Shown in pieces: positions 33,461 through 41,434 of a stretch of DNA of 49,993 nucleotides (positions are counted from its first letter, which is position 1; every line of letters starts with the position of its first letter). The position numbers and the translations under genes were made by a program. This DNA is from JBDHTS01 sp039808845 (GTDB lineage Bacteria; Pseudomonadota; Alphaproteobacteria; Micavibrionales; Micavibrionaceae). The stretch is from contig JBDHTS010000001.1 of the NCBI GenBank assembly GCA_039808845.1, forward strand, positions 1-49,993, given 5' to 3'. The notes beneath the pieces are model-generated. The model saw nothing but the letters and a program-made list of their open reading frames with translations, had not been told where the DNA came from and ran no database searches.

Positions 33461-34858
33461 ATGATTTTGATAACAGATGCTATGAGATATCTCCGTTATC
33501 CAGACGCCGAACTCTCAGGCGAGCCTCCATTATTCTTTTCCACTATTTCATCCCGGCTCGACATTCTGGGCAGGAGGCTTGATCAAGCCGAGGCAGCCAA
33601 TAGGGATTATAAAGAAGAGAACAACTCTTCCATTTCGCCGTCCGATGCAATACGGGCGGATTTTCCCATACTGGATTTTCTTGAGGATGGCGCTTATCCG
33701 GCTGTCGTTATTATAAGCACGGATGATCTTGCCGCATTCCGTGAAAATGTACCGGAGGCTGAACAAGAGGAAAATTTCAAGAGGCACCTTATAAGCAATG
33801 GTTTCAATGAAGCGGAGGCGGACAAAATCGCCAAAAGCGTTTCTGAATATATGAAAAGCATTCAGAGCGACATATCCTCCGTCACTTTGACGTCTTCGGA
33901 TATGTCAAGGCCCATCGTTATTATGAAGGAATTCTCGGATAAAGAAGATCTCGTCTTCAGGGCGACAGGAAAAAGAGGGTGGATCAACCTACCGGGGAAT
34001 ATTGAGGATTATAACAATTTTAGCCTGCTGCATGAACTTGCGCATGCCAAAAGCCCAAGGGAACGCCATGGCGAGCGTTACGCCGATCAAGATGCGGCAA
34101 AAGAATATCTGAAATTATATTTGCAGGGGAAACAGGAGAGCCCCGACGTTCCTTACGCCTTCCGCGCCTTAAGGATTTTGAAGGCGGTGGAAACTCCCTT
34201 GGGGACATTGGATGAACATCTGGTGGCATTTTTGTCCGTTCTTCCGGGCGAAAAGCCTCATGGCATAAACCCCGAAACTTTCTCCAGAGCGATTAACGAT
34301 GCAGACATGAAAATCGCCATGGAAGTCGGAAAAGACCGTATGACCGAAGACGATGCTTATATATCTGCGGTCGACAGGTTGCTGGAAAAGATGAACAGCC
34401 CGAAATTTATCGATAAATACGGATCGCTCAAAGCTGAAGTCATTGAAAAAGTCCGGGAAGCGATGGGCGCTCATGATATGAAGTCTCTAAAGGGATTTAT
34501 TGCGCTTCTTCCTGAAGAACTGCGGAGAAGCTTTCAAGAGAGCATTCCCATGTCGTATGCTCTGGAAGGTTACAGGGCGCTGTCAGAACAACCTGAATTA
34601 AGATATGCCCTTGCGAAGAAATTTCTGGACCAGAGCCGATTTGACGATCCTGCCCAGAGATATTACATTGAAAAATTCCTGGATGCCGCGCAAAGATACG
34701 CTGCCGATTATTATAAAGTTCCAGAGGAAGACCGTAAATCTCAAACGCCCTATGCCGACGGAGAAATATCGCTGGCCGGTTTAAGCGCAGAGTTGTCGGC
34801 GCAGCCGGATCACAGAATGCCAGCCCAACAGGCTCCCGTTCCGGCCTTTCCGCAGTAA
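33461..34858 (+). CDS. Accessory protein with HExxH zincin-like motif
   Basis: A 465-residue lower-GC gene. No ribosome-binding site precedes the ATG; a perfect TTGACA lies about 55 bases upstream but without a good -10. No signal peptide. Around residue 191 it reads LLHELAHAKSPRERHGERYA: HELAH (191-195) is a zincin HExxH motif, and His203 or Asp209 could be the third ligand. The first 180 residues and the long helical C-terminal part (for example SLKAEVIEKVREAMGAHDMK) are unlike any family I know, and the last 30 residues are Pro/Ala/Gln-rich. A cytosolic or secreted metalloprotease or toxin is possible; no substrate can be inferred. It lies between a decayed clpP leader and the real clpP. 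Confidence 0.65.
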   Translation: MILITDAMRYLRYPDAELSGEPPLFFSTISSRLDILGRRLDQAEAANRDYKEENNSSISPSDAIRADFPILDFLEDGAYPAVVIISTDDLAAFRENVPEAEQEENFKRHLISNGFNEAEADKIAKSVSEYMKSIQSDISSVTLTSSDMSRPIVIMKEFSDKEDLVFRATGKRGWINLPGNIEDYNNFSLLHELAHAKSPRERHGERYADQDAAKEYLKLYLQGKQESPDVPYAFRALRILKAVETPLGTLDEHLVAFLSVLPGEKPHGINPETFSRAINDADMKIAMEVGKDRMTEDDAYISAVDRLLEKMNSPKFIDKYGSLKAEVIEKVREAMGAHDMKSLKGFIALLPEELRRSFQESIPMSYALEGYRALSEQPELRYALAKKFLDQSRFDDPAQRYYIEKFLDAAQRYAADYYKVPEEDRKSQTPYADGEISLAGLSAELSAQPDHRMPAQQAPVPAFPQ

Positions 34859-34975
34859 GGCAGTCGAAAATCACCGTATAAAGTCCGGAAAAATCCGGAG
34901 ATGTCCCCGTATGATCCAAGCAAGACTGCCCGACCGGCATAGCGCGCAGAATTTGCTGGCCTGATTACCCCTTGA

Positions 34976-35004
34976 ACAAACCGCATCCACGCGATACGGT
35001 TTGT
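34976..35004 (+). promoter_or_regulatory. Conserved hairpin in the clpP leader
   Basis: ACAAACCGCATC and GATACGGTTTGT form an 11-of-12 bp stem around a 5-base loop, 42 bases before the clpP ATG. The same hairpin is present in the decayed copy at 33270. It may end read-through from the upstream gene or be part of the clpP mRNA leader. Confidence 0.5.
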
Positions 35005-35045
35005 GTGTCTTTGATTCCTGTAAACCGAGCAAGAGCGCAGCCTCC

Positions 35046-35699
35046 ATGTACGAACGCGACCCGTTAGAAGTCTATAACAATACCCTGGTTCCGATGGTCA
35101 TCGAGCAGACCAACAGGGGCGAGCGGTCTTATGACATTTATTCGCGGCTGCTGAAGGAGCGCATCATCTTCCTGACGGGCGGGGTCAACGACCATGTGTC
35201 GAGCCTGATCTGCGCACAGTTGCTGTTCCTGGAGTCGGAGAACCCGAAGAAGGATATCGCGTTTTACATCAACTCGCCGGGCGGCGTTGTGACGTCGGCG
35301 CTCGCCATGTACGACACGATGCAATACATCAAGCCCGACGTTTCCACGGTCTGCACGGGGCAGGCGGCTTCCGCCGGGTCGCTGCTGCTGACCGCCGGCG
35401 CGGCCAACAAGCGGTATTCGCTGCCGCATTCCCGGATCATGATCCACCAGCCGCATGGCGGCGCGCAGGGGCAGGCGTCCGATATCGAGATCCAGGCGCG
35501 GGAGATCCTGCGTCTTCGCGCCAAGCTGAACGAGATTTATGTCAAGCATACGGGCCAGAAGCTGAACGCCATCGAGAAAGCCATGGACCGCGACAATTTC
35601 ATGTCCGCCGAGGAAGCCAAGGCATTCGGACTGATCGATCATGTGGTCGAGGCGCGCCCGGATGCGCTGGCGCCGGCGGCTGAGCCTGAGAAGAAGTAG
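35046..35699 (+). CDS. clpP: ATP-dependent Clp protease proteolytic subunit
   Basis: The tetradecameric serine protease that degrades proteins fed by ClpX or ClpA. The start at 35046 (MYERDPLEVYNNTLVPMVIE) is supported by the decayed duplicate upstream, which keeps the same ATGTACGAA; an in-frame GTG at 35001 adds 15 unlikely residues. 217 residues. The catalytic triad is visible: Ser109 in GQAASAGSLLL, His134 in MIHQPHGGAQGQ and Asp183 in DRDNFMSAEEA. The oligomer region GERSYDIYSRLLKERIIFL is normal. tig lies upstream behind inserted genes. clpX, expected directly downstream, is absent; lon follows instead. Confidence 0.96.
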   Translation: MYERDPLEVYNNTLVPMVIEQTNRGERSYDIYSRLLKERIIFLTGGVNDHVSSLICAQLLFLESENPKKDIAFYINSPGGVVTSALAMYDTMQYIKPDVSTVCTGQAASAGSLLLTAGAANKRYSLPHSRIMIHQPHGGAQGQASDIEIQAREILRLRAKLNEIYVKHTGQKLNAIEKAMDRDNFMSAEEAKAFGLIDHVVEARPDALAPAAEPEKK

Positions 35700-35715
35700 G
35701 TTCTCGCCTGATTTT

Positions 35716-35826
35716 GACTCCTTTCCCCTTAAGGGGGAGGGCCGGGGCGGGGGTTTCGGACCGTTGTTTTTTGCACTTACAGCCACACTTGTAAACCCTC
35801 CCCAACCCCTCCCTCAGGGAGGGGCT
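35716..35826. repeat. GC-rich two-hairpin intergenic repeat, copy 3
   Basis: Starts TTTCCCCTTAAGGGGGAGGG with CCGGGGCGGGGGTTTCGGA and ends with CCCTCCCCAACCCCTCCCTC and AGGGAGGGGCT. It is in the same orientation as copy 2 and inverted relative to copy 1. It lies just after clpP, where clpX would normally begin. Confidence 0.75.
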
Positions 35827-36097
35827 TCAGAGCGGCGCGTGCCGCAACAATAAGCGCGTTGGAGAGAAAGCTCTATTCCTGAATTGCTGAGCGGGCATAA
35901 CATCTGGGGAATGTATATTCATAATAAAATTTAATGCTTCGTTCCTGCGTGTAAGTTACAACAGCAGGGGTTGATTTTCGGATGGTTATGGCCCACTTCT
36001 CCTTAAAGAATATGGCCAAAACCGGGCAAGAGTCTGTTAACCTGTTCCGTCGTATGGTGGAATGGGGCCCGAATACCCTGAAGATTGAGAGTGTTCC
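35827..36097 (+). other. lon upstream region, no gene visible
   Basis: 271 bases between the repeat element and lon. It contains an AT-rich patch (TGTATATTCATAATAAAATT, near 35911) and no ORF I can support. I looked for a sigma-32-type heat-shock promoter (CTTGAA with CCCCAT) and found no convincing one. No remnant of clpX is visible. Confidence 0.4.
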
Positions 36098-38521
36098 ATG
36101 ATCGGATTGTCTTCCTCAAACCGCGACCTGCCGCTTCCCGTTCTTCCACTTCGGGACATTGTCGTTTTTCCGCATATGATCGTTCCCCTGTTCGTCGGGC
36201 GCGAGCGGTCGGTGCGCGCGCTGGAACAAGTGGTCAATGCAGGCAAGCAGATCCTGCTGGTCACCCAGAAATCGCCGTCGCAGGACGATCCGGCGTCCGG
36301 CGACCTGTATGGCGTCGGCACGCTGGGCACGATCCTGCAGCTCCTGAAACTGCCGGACGGCACGGTCAAGGTTCTGGTCGAGGGGAACCGCCGCGTCAGC
36401 ATCAGGGAATACAGCCCGCGGCAGGAATACCTTGAAGCCGGCTATGAGGATATCAAGGACCTGACCGTCCGCAACGACGATCTGGACGCGCTGGCGCGCA
36501 CGGTGGCGACCCAGTTCGAGCAATACGTCAAGCTGAACAAGAAGATCCCGCCGGAAGTCATCGTCTCCGTCAACCAGATCGAAGAACCCGCGAAACTGTC
36601 CGACACGGTCGCGGCGCATCTGGCGCTGAAAATCGAGGACAAGCAGAAGCTGCTGGAAGCCGCCAACACGGCGGAGCGGCTGGAGCACATCTTCGGCTTC
36701 ATGGAAGGAGAAATCGGCGTCCTGCAGGTCGAGAAGCGCATCCGCAACCGCGTCAAGCGGCAGATGGAGAAGACCCAACGCGAGTATTACCTGAACGAAC
36801 AGATGAAGGCGATCCAGAAGGAACTCGGCGACGGCGAGAACGCGCTCGACGAGATGGAGGAACTCGCCAAGAAGATCGCCGAGACCGGCCTGTCCAAGGA
36901 GGCGAGGGAAAAAGCCGACCATGAACTGAAGAAACTGAAGCAGATGAGCCCGATGTCGGCGGAAGCGACTGTCGTGCGGAATTATCTGGACTGGATCCTG
37001 TCGCTGCCGTGGGCGAAGCGCACGCGCGTCAAAAAGGATATCAAGGCGGCGAAAAAGATTCTCGACCAGGACCATTTCGGACTGGAAAAGGTGAAAGAGC
37101 GCATTCTTGAATACCTGGCCGTGCAGCAGCGGACGAAGAAGATCAAGGGGCCGATCCTGTGCCTCGTCGGCCCGCCCGGCGTCGGCAAGACGTCGCTGGG
37201 ACAGTCCATCGCGAAGGCGACCAACCGCAATTTCGTGCGCATGTCTTTGGGCGGCGTGCGCGACGAAAGCGAGATCCGCGGCCACCGCCGGACCTATATC
37301 GGCGCGCTGCCGGGCAAGGTCATCCAGGGCATGAAGAAGGCCAGTTCCGGCAACCCCTTGTTCCTGTTGGACGAGGTGGACAAGCTGGGGAACGACTGGC
37401 GCGGCGACCCGAGCGCCGCGCTGCTGGAAGTGCTCGATCCCGAACAGAACGGCACGTTCAACGACCACTATCTCGAACTGGACTATGACCTGTCGGACGT
37501 GCTGTTCATCTGCACGGCCAACACGACGGCGACCCTTCCGCGGCCCTTGCTGGATCGTATGGAGATCATCCGCGTGTCAGGCTATACCGAGGACGAGAAG
37601 CTGGAGATCGTGAAACGCCACCTGCTGCGCAAGCAGACGGAGGCGGCGGGCCTGAAAAGAGGCGAGTTCGGCATCAACGACGCCGCCGTGCGCGACCTGA
37701 TCCGTTATTACACCCGCGAGGCGGGCGTGCGGAACCTGGAGCGCGAGATCGCCAACCTCTGCCGCAAGGCGATCAAGGAGATCCTGATGCGGGGCCGCAA
37801 GGAAGTCCGCGTCACGCCGCGCAACCTGGAGAAATACGCAGGCGTCCGCAAGTTCCATTACGGCGCGGCGGAGGAGCAGGACAAGGTCGGCGTCGTCAAC
37901 GGCCTGGCCTATACCGAGTTCGGCGGCGACCTGCTGTCGATCGAGGCGGTGACCATGCCGGGCAAGGACGGCAAGGTCACGACCACGGGCAACCTGAAGG
38001 AAGTGATGAAGGAATCCATCGTGGTCGCCGAAATGCTGATCAAATCGCGCGCGGCGCAGTTCGGGATAAGGCACAGCGAACTGAACAAGACGTCGGTCCA
38101 CGTGCACGTTCCGGAAGGGGCGACGCCCAAGGACGGCCCCTCGGCGGGCGCGGCGATGGTGACGGCGATCGTCTCGGCCCTGACGGGCATCGAGATCCGG
38201 CGCGACGTCGCGATGACGGGCGAGATCAACCTGCGCGGCTATGTCACCGGCATCGGCGGCCTGAAGGAAAAGCTTCTGGCGGCGCTGCGCGGCGGCATCC
38301 GCACCGTGCTGATCCCGAAAGACAACGAGAAGGATCTGGCCGAAATTCCCGACAAGGTGAAGAAGGGGCTGAAGATCATTCCCGTCAACCGCATCGAAGA
38401 GGTTCTGGCCAATGCGCTCACGCGTATTCCCGATCCTGTGCGCATCGAAAAGGATACGGATATCGAGGCGATCCCCACGCAAACGGGCGATGGCGTCGCG
38501 GGCGATGTCATCAGGCACTGA
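36098..38521 (+). CDS. lon: ATP-dependent Lon protease
   Basis: Cytosolic AAA+ serine protease for damaged and short-lived regulatory proteins. 807 residues, normal. The N-terminal LON domain starts LPLPVLPLRDIVVFPHMIVP. The AAA+ module has Walker A GPPGVGKTSLG (from residue 358), the motif GGVRDESEIRGHRRTYIGAL and Walker B NPLFLLDEVDKLG. The protease domain has HVHVPEGATPKDGPSAGAAM with the catalytic Ser682, and the partner Lys about 43 residues further (GGLKEKLLAALRGG). The order clpP-lon-HU is the alphaproteobacterial neighbourhood minus clpX. A strong hairpin follows the stop. Confidence 0.97.
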   Translation: MIGLSSSNRDLPLPVLPLRDIVVFPHMIVPLFVGRERSVRALEQVVNAGKQILLVTQKSPSQDDPASGDLYGVGTLGTILQLLKLPDGTVKVLVEGNRRVSIREYSPRQEYLEAGYEDIKDLTVRNDDLDALARTVATQFEQYVKLNKKIPPEVIVSVNQIEEPAKLSDTVAAHLALKIEDKQKLLEAANTAERLEHIFGFMEGEIGVLQVEKRIRNRVKRQMEKTQREYYLNEQMKAIQKELGDGENALDEMEELAKKIAETGLSKEAREKADHELKKLKQMSPMSAEATVVRNYLDWILSLPWAKRTRVKKDIKAAKKILDQDHFGLEKVKERILEYLAVQQRTKKIKGPILCLVGPPGVGKTSLGQSIAKATNRNFVRMSLGGVRDESEIRGHRRTYIGALPGKVIQGMKKASSGNPLFLLDEVDKLGNDWRGDPSAALLEVLDPEQNGTFNDHYLELDYDLSDVLFICTANTTATLPRPLLDRMEIIRVSGYTEDEKLEIVKRHLLRKQTEAAGLKRGEFGINDAAVRDLIRYYTREAGVRNLEREIANLCRKAIKEILMRGRKEVRVTPRNLEKYAGVRKFHYGAAEEQDKVGVVNGLAYTEFGGDLLSIEAVTMPGKDGKVTTTGNLKEVMKESIVVAEMLIKSRAAQFGIRHSELNKTSVHVHVPEGATPKDGPSAGAAMVTAIVSALTGIEIRRDVAMTGEINLRGYVTGIGGLKEKLLAALRGGIRTVLIPKDNEKDLAEIPDKVKKGLKIIPVNRIEEVLANALTRIPDPVRIEKDTDIEAIPTQTGDGVAGDVIRH

Positions 38522-38544
38522 TTGGTGAGCACCCTAAACCTTTG

Positions 38545-38576
38545 AACAACCGGGAAAATCCCTTTTCCCGGTTGTT
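38545..38576 (+). terminator. Hairpin after lon
   Basis: A perfect 14-bp stem, AACAACCGGGAAAA with TTTTCCCGGTTGTT, around the loop TCCC. There is no T run beyond the stem, but the T-rich 3' arm begins with four T residues. It probably ends or protects the lon message. Confidence 0.65.
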
Positions 38577-38790
38577 GTCAATCCTGAAAAACAGCGGAAA
38601 ACTGCGAAAAATCGGCAGTTCGGCGTTGATGCCCCCCTGAAATGGGCGTATCAATGATTCTTCCTGAGCGGCGGAATGCCTTGGTTTTTGCGATGCAACG
38701 CCGCATCCGGCGCCGGTTTTGGCCGCGTTTGACGCACGACTGTCCGGCGAAGTTTCTCAAGCTGTTTTAACCTAACAATGGGGGTTCCCA

Positions 38791-39066
38791 GTGAACAAGC
38801 AAGAACTGATCAACGAAGTCGCCAAGCAGGCCGACCTGCCGAAAATCAAGGCCCAGGCCGCCGTGGAAGCTGTCTTCGACTGCATTAAACTGACCCTGAA
38901 AAAAGGCGGCGAAGTCCGCCTTGTCGGCTTCGGCACCTGGACGGTCGCGAAGCGCGCCAAAACCACCGGCCGCAACCCGCGCACCGGCGAAGCTATTGAC
39001 ATCCCGGCTTCCAAACAGCCGAAGTTCAAAGCCGGCAAAGAACTGAAAGACGCCGTGAACAAGTAA
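38791..39066 (+). CDS. hup: DNA-binding protein HU
   Basis: Small histone-like dimer that bends and compacts DNA. 91 residues from a GTG start, MNKQELINEVAKQADLPKIK, with GGGGGT upstream. The core EVRLVGFGTWTVAKRAKTTG and the DNA-binding arm RNPRTGEAIDIPASKQPKFK are intact, including the conserved Pro that intercalates into DNA. HU-beta is the usual third partner after lon in proteobacteria, and the spacing here (269 bp with the lon terminator) implies its own promoter. A bidirectional terminator follows. Confidence 0.96.
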   Translation: MNKQELINEVAKQADLPKIKAQAAVEAVFDCIKLTLKKGGEVRLVGFGTWTVAKRAKTTGRNPRTGEAIDIPASKQPKFKAGKELKDAVNK

Positions 39067-39090
39067 ACGTTTATTCTGATCGCAAGATCT

Positions 39091-39120
39091 ATTCAGCCAT
39101 GCATCGTTGCATGGCTGAAT
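39091..39120. terminator. Bidirectional terminator between HU and pip
   Basis: A perfect 13-bp stem, ATTCAGCCATGCA with TGCATGGCTGAAT, loop TCGT, followed by TTTATT on the plus strand. It lies between the convergent HU and iminopeptidase genes. Confidence 0.75.
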
Positions 39121-39121
39121 T

Positions 39122-40123
39122 TTATTCAGGGCTAAAAGCTGATTTCGGGCGTATATGCGGTTTGGGCAACAGCGGGCTGCCTGTGTCTCTGATGCGGTCT
39201 GTCGCTCTTATAAGGGCATCAAGCGTTTCGGGATCCCTGGCATCATGACCGGATCTGAAAAATTCTATCTGTGCGCTGGGCATCGCTTTCTTGAAAGCAT
39301 GGGCTGTTGTAGGAGGACAAATCTGATCAAAGCGCCCTTGGGCACCATACGCCGGAATATGCCGTATTCTTTCGCAATTTTTTAAAACCCTGTCATCAGG
39401 AGTGAAGAGATGGTTGCGAAAATATGCTGCTTCGATCCTCGCCATCGACAATACAACATGGTCTGGCATTGGCTCTTCGGGACGTCCAGTGGAATTGATT
39501 GAAAAGCTTTCGCTTTCGTGATTGGTCCAGGCAATGGCAGCGGGCCTATGAATAGCAGGATCCGGATCCATCAGGCGCTTGTAATAGGACTCAAATAGAT
39601 CGCCTTGCTCTTTCTTTGGTAAAAAATCGACAAAACGTTCCTGTGCTTCGGGAAAAGTTTTACCCATGCCATGAATAAAATGATGAACTTCCTCCCGGCG
39701 CATAGCAAACAGGCCGCGAAGGGTCAGGCTTCTGCAATTTTCCGGATGTTCCTGAGCTGACAGCAGGGCGAGAGTCGATCCCCACGATCCGCCAAAGATG
39801 TGCCAGGATTCTATGCCCAGCTCCTGCCTCAATTGTTCCAGATCTCTTACCAGATCGTCAGGCGTATTTTCCCTGGTTTCCGCATGCGGCGTCGATTTCC
39901 CGCAGCCTCTTTGGTCGGGCAGAATGATGCGAAAAGCGGCAGGATCGAAAAACTGATGATGGTAGGGCGCGCATCCAGAACCCGGGCCACCATGCAGGAA
40001 CAGCATCGGAATGCCTTCAGGATTTCCATGCTCGGCATAATGAATGGTGTGAAGGTCGCTGACGGCCAGTTTGCCCTGATTGAAAGGTTCCGATGCAGGA
40101 TAAAGTGTCCTCAGGCCGCTCAT
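39122..40123 (-). CDS. pip: Proline iminopeptidase
   Basis: Alpha/beta hydrolase that removes N-terminal proline from peptides. 333 residues, close to the family norm. The oxyanion motif FLHGGPGSGCAPYHHQFFDP and DQRGCGKSTPHAETRENTP are the family signature. The nucleophile Ser lies in GGSWGSTLALL, and the Asp and His in QGRFDQICPP and FRSGHDARDPE. The last 20 residues are Pro-rich and unusual. GGGAGAATTCG precedes the ATG. GC is somewhat lower than in neighbouring core genes, which may mean later acquisition; this is a visual estimate. The gene converges on HU. Confidence 0.93.
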   Translation of the reverse strand: MSGLRTLYPASEPFNQGKLAVSDLHTIHYAEHGNPEGIPMLFLHGGPGSGCAPYHHQFFDPAAFRIILPDQRGCGKSTPHAETRENTPDDLVRDLEQLRQELGIESWHIFGGSWGSTLALLSAQEHPENCRSLTLRGLFAMRREEVHHFIHGMGKTFPEAQERFVDFLPKKEQGDLFESYYKRLMDPDPAIHRPAAIAWTNHESESFSINSTGRPEEPMPDHVVLSMARIEAAYFRNHLFTPDDRVLKNCERIRHIPAYGAQGRFDQICPPTTAHAFKKAMPSAQIEFFRSGHDARDPETLDALIRATDRIRDTGSPLLPKPHIRPKSAFSPE

Positions 40124-40213
40124 CGAATTCTCCCTTATAAATTTATTCTATGTAAATTGTTATAATTGGGCTTGTATAAACTGACAAGATTTTTGTATAG
40201 AAGCTTTTCGTGG

Positions 40214-40288
40214 GGGCGTTTAGCTCAGTGGTAGAGCACCTCGTTTACACCGAGGGTGCCGGGAGTTCGACCCTCTCAACGCCCACCA
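40214..40288 (+). tRNA. tRNA-Val (TAC)
   Basis: A 75-nt cloverleaf with encoded CCA. Acceptor strands GGGCGTT and AACGCCC pair. The anticodon arm CCTCG-TTTACAC-CGAGG gives TAC. The discriminator is A. Confidence 0.96.
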
Positions 40289-40307
40289 TCTTTCCCCGGT
40301 CTGTGTA

Positions 40308-40865
40308 TTACATCCCGCCGAGTTTCAGCAGGTTGCCGGGGTTTAAATAATCGAAGATCGTTTTGCTGGATGTCTTGTGAACCGCGCCGCCGGTGACGAT
40401 CGGGGCTTCGAACAGAACGCCGTTCTGGAAGACAAGCGTCACGTTGTAATCGTAACCGTCTTCATCGGTGCGGATGCGGATCAGGGAGGCAAATCCATGC
40501 TCCTTCTCCACCTTTTTGTAATTGAAACGGTAACCGTAGAGCGATTGCAGGAAACGGCTCTGTTCGTCCTGGCCGATCTTGCCGTCACGGAATTCCACCG
40601 AGCTGCTGCCGTACAGGGAGATCAGGATCTCGTTGCGTTCCAGCCTGTCCATGTCTTTTTCCTGACGGCCCAGAACGGTAAAAACATCGGCCTGCGGCAT
40701 ACCGGGGCGCAGGCCGCGCAGGCGGTCCATCAGATCGTCGGGCGTCTTGTATATGGACCTGTTGACGGTCTCGTCGCTGCCGGGCAATGCGATGGCCCCC
40801 GCACACCCTGTCAAAAGGACAAGGCCCGCCGTCAGAATAAGGGCGGTTCGCCGCCAGCCGCTCAT
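40308..40865 (-). CDS. Lipoprotein, BamE/SmpA-like region, unknown
   Basis: A 185-residue lipoprotein. The start at 40865 (MSGWRRTALILTAGLVLLTG) is preferred to the in-frame ATG at 40913, because it gives a standard signal peptide with lipobox LTGC (Cys21). The segment LRGLRPGMPQADVFTVLGRQ resembles the start of the small BamE/SmpA fold ('G-M-x-x-x-x-V-x-x-x-L-G'), but the rest (ISLYGSSSVEFRDGKIG, LYGYRFNYKKVEKEHGF) does not clearly follow it. An outer-membrane lipoprotein of unknown role is the safe description. It lies between two tRNA-Val genes on the opposite strand. Confidence 0.65.
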   Translation of the reverse strand: MSGWRRTALILTAGLVLLTGCAGAIALPGSDETVNRSIYKTPDDLMDRLRGLRPGMPQADVFTVLGRQEKDMDRLERNEILISLYGSSSVEFRDGKIGQDEQSRFLQSLYGYRFNYKKVEKEHGFASLIRIRTDEDGYDYNVTLVFQNGVLFEAPIVTGGAVHKTSSKTIFDYLNPGNLLKLGGM

Positions 40866-40997
40866 GTCGCGCCACACTTTATTATTATGGCAAAAATGGC
40901 TGAAAAACGCCACAAAAGCCGATGCTGCAACGCGGTTTTATAGATTGAACGGGCGGTCAAGTTATGCTTTGATCCGCCACGATCTTCAAACAGGATC

Positions 40998-41072
40998 GGG
41001 CACATAGCTCAGCGGGAGAGCACACCCTTCACACGGGTGGGGTCGCAGGTTCAATCCCTGCTGTGCCCACCA
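40998..41072 (+). tRNA. tRNA-Val (CAC)
   Basis: A 75-nt cloverleaf with encoded CCA. Acceptor strands GGGCACA and TGTGCCC pair. The anticodon arm CACCC-TTCACAC-GGGTG gives CAC. It is a second valine tRNA for GUG codons, 0.7 kb from tRNA-Val(TAC). Confidence 0.95.
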
Positions 41073-41105
41073 GCCTTCGCCCTGCGGGCTTCGGCTCGGC
41101 AGGCC
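41073..41105 (+). repeat. Post-tRNA UUCG-loop hairpin, copy after tRNA-Val(CAC)
   Basis: GCCTTCGCCCTGCGGGCTTC, then GGCTCGGCAGGCC, nearly identical to the sequence after tRNA-Leu (29752-29785) apart from one substitution and one missing base. It starts at the first base after CCA. Confidence 0.7.
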
Positions 41106-41174
41106 ATTTTCAAAAATGAACTTTTCCAATGCTTTCCGCGTAGGCAGGACAGATCCAACCGAAAGGAGTCTGTC

Positions 41175-41423
41175 ATGCCGCAGGGGAGTAAGGCCAAATA
41201 TACGGACAAGCAGAAGCGCAAGGCGGAGCATATCGAGGAAGGGTATGAAAAGCGCGGCGTGTCGACCAAGGAAGCAAAGCGCCGCGCCTGGGCGACCGTG
41301 AACAAGGAAGACCATGGCGGCAAGAAATCGGGATCGGGCCGGGGGCGTAAATCGTCCCATGCATCCAGCCGTAAGGGCGGGAAGAGGTCGCATGCTGGAA
41401 CAGCAAAGTCACGAGCACGGTGA
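41175..41423 (+). CDS. Small lysine-rich basic protein
   Basis: An 82-residue very basic protein, MPQGSKAKYTDKQKRKAEHI, then a helix ending GVSTKEAKRRAWATVNKEDH, and a Gly/Ser/Arg/Lys tail with SGSGRGRKSSHASSRKGGKR. GAAAGGAG precedes the ATG. I know near-identical small proteins from many proteobacteria, often labelled plasmid-stabilisation-like without experimental support. Nucleic-acid binding or a stress role is plausible from the charge; nothing more can be said. It is monocistronic, and an inverted repeat follows. Confidence 0.75.
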   Translation: MPQGSKAKYTDKQKRKAEHIEEGYEKRGVSTKEAKRRAWATVNKEDHGGKKSGSGRGRKSSHASSRKGGKRSHAGTAKSRAR

Positions 41424-41434
41424 ACTTATCTGCT

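Noticed and set aside
31278..35045. Insertion sequence or prophage as cause of the tig-clpP gap
   Set aside because: I found no transposase, integrase or phage gene and no terminal inverted repeats; the flank remnants point to homologous recombination instead.
36116..37468. 450-codon open frame antisense to lon
   Set aside because: Shadow of the intact lon gene; the sense frame has every expected motif.
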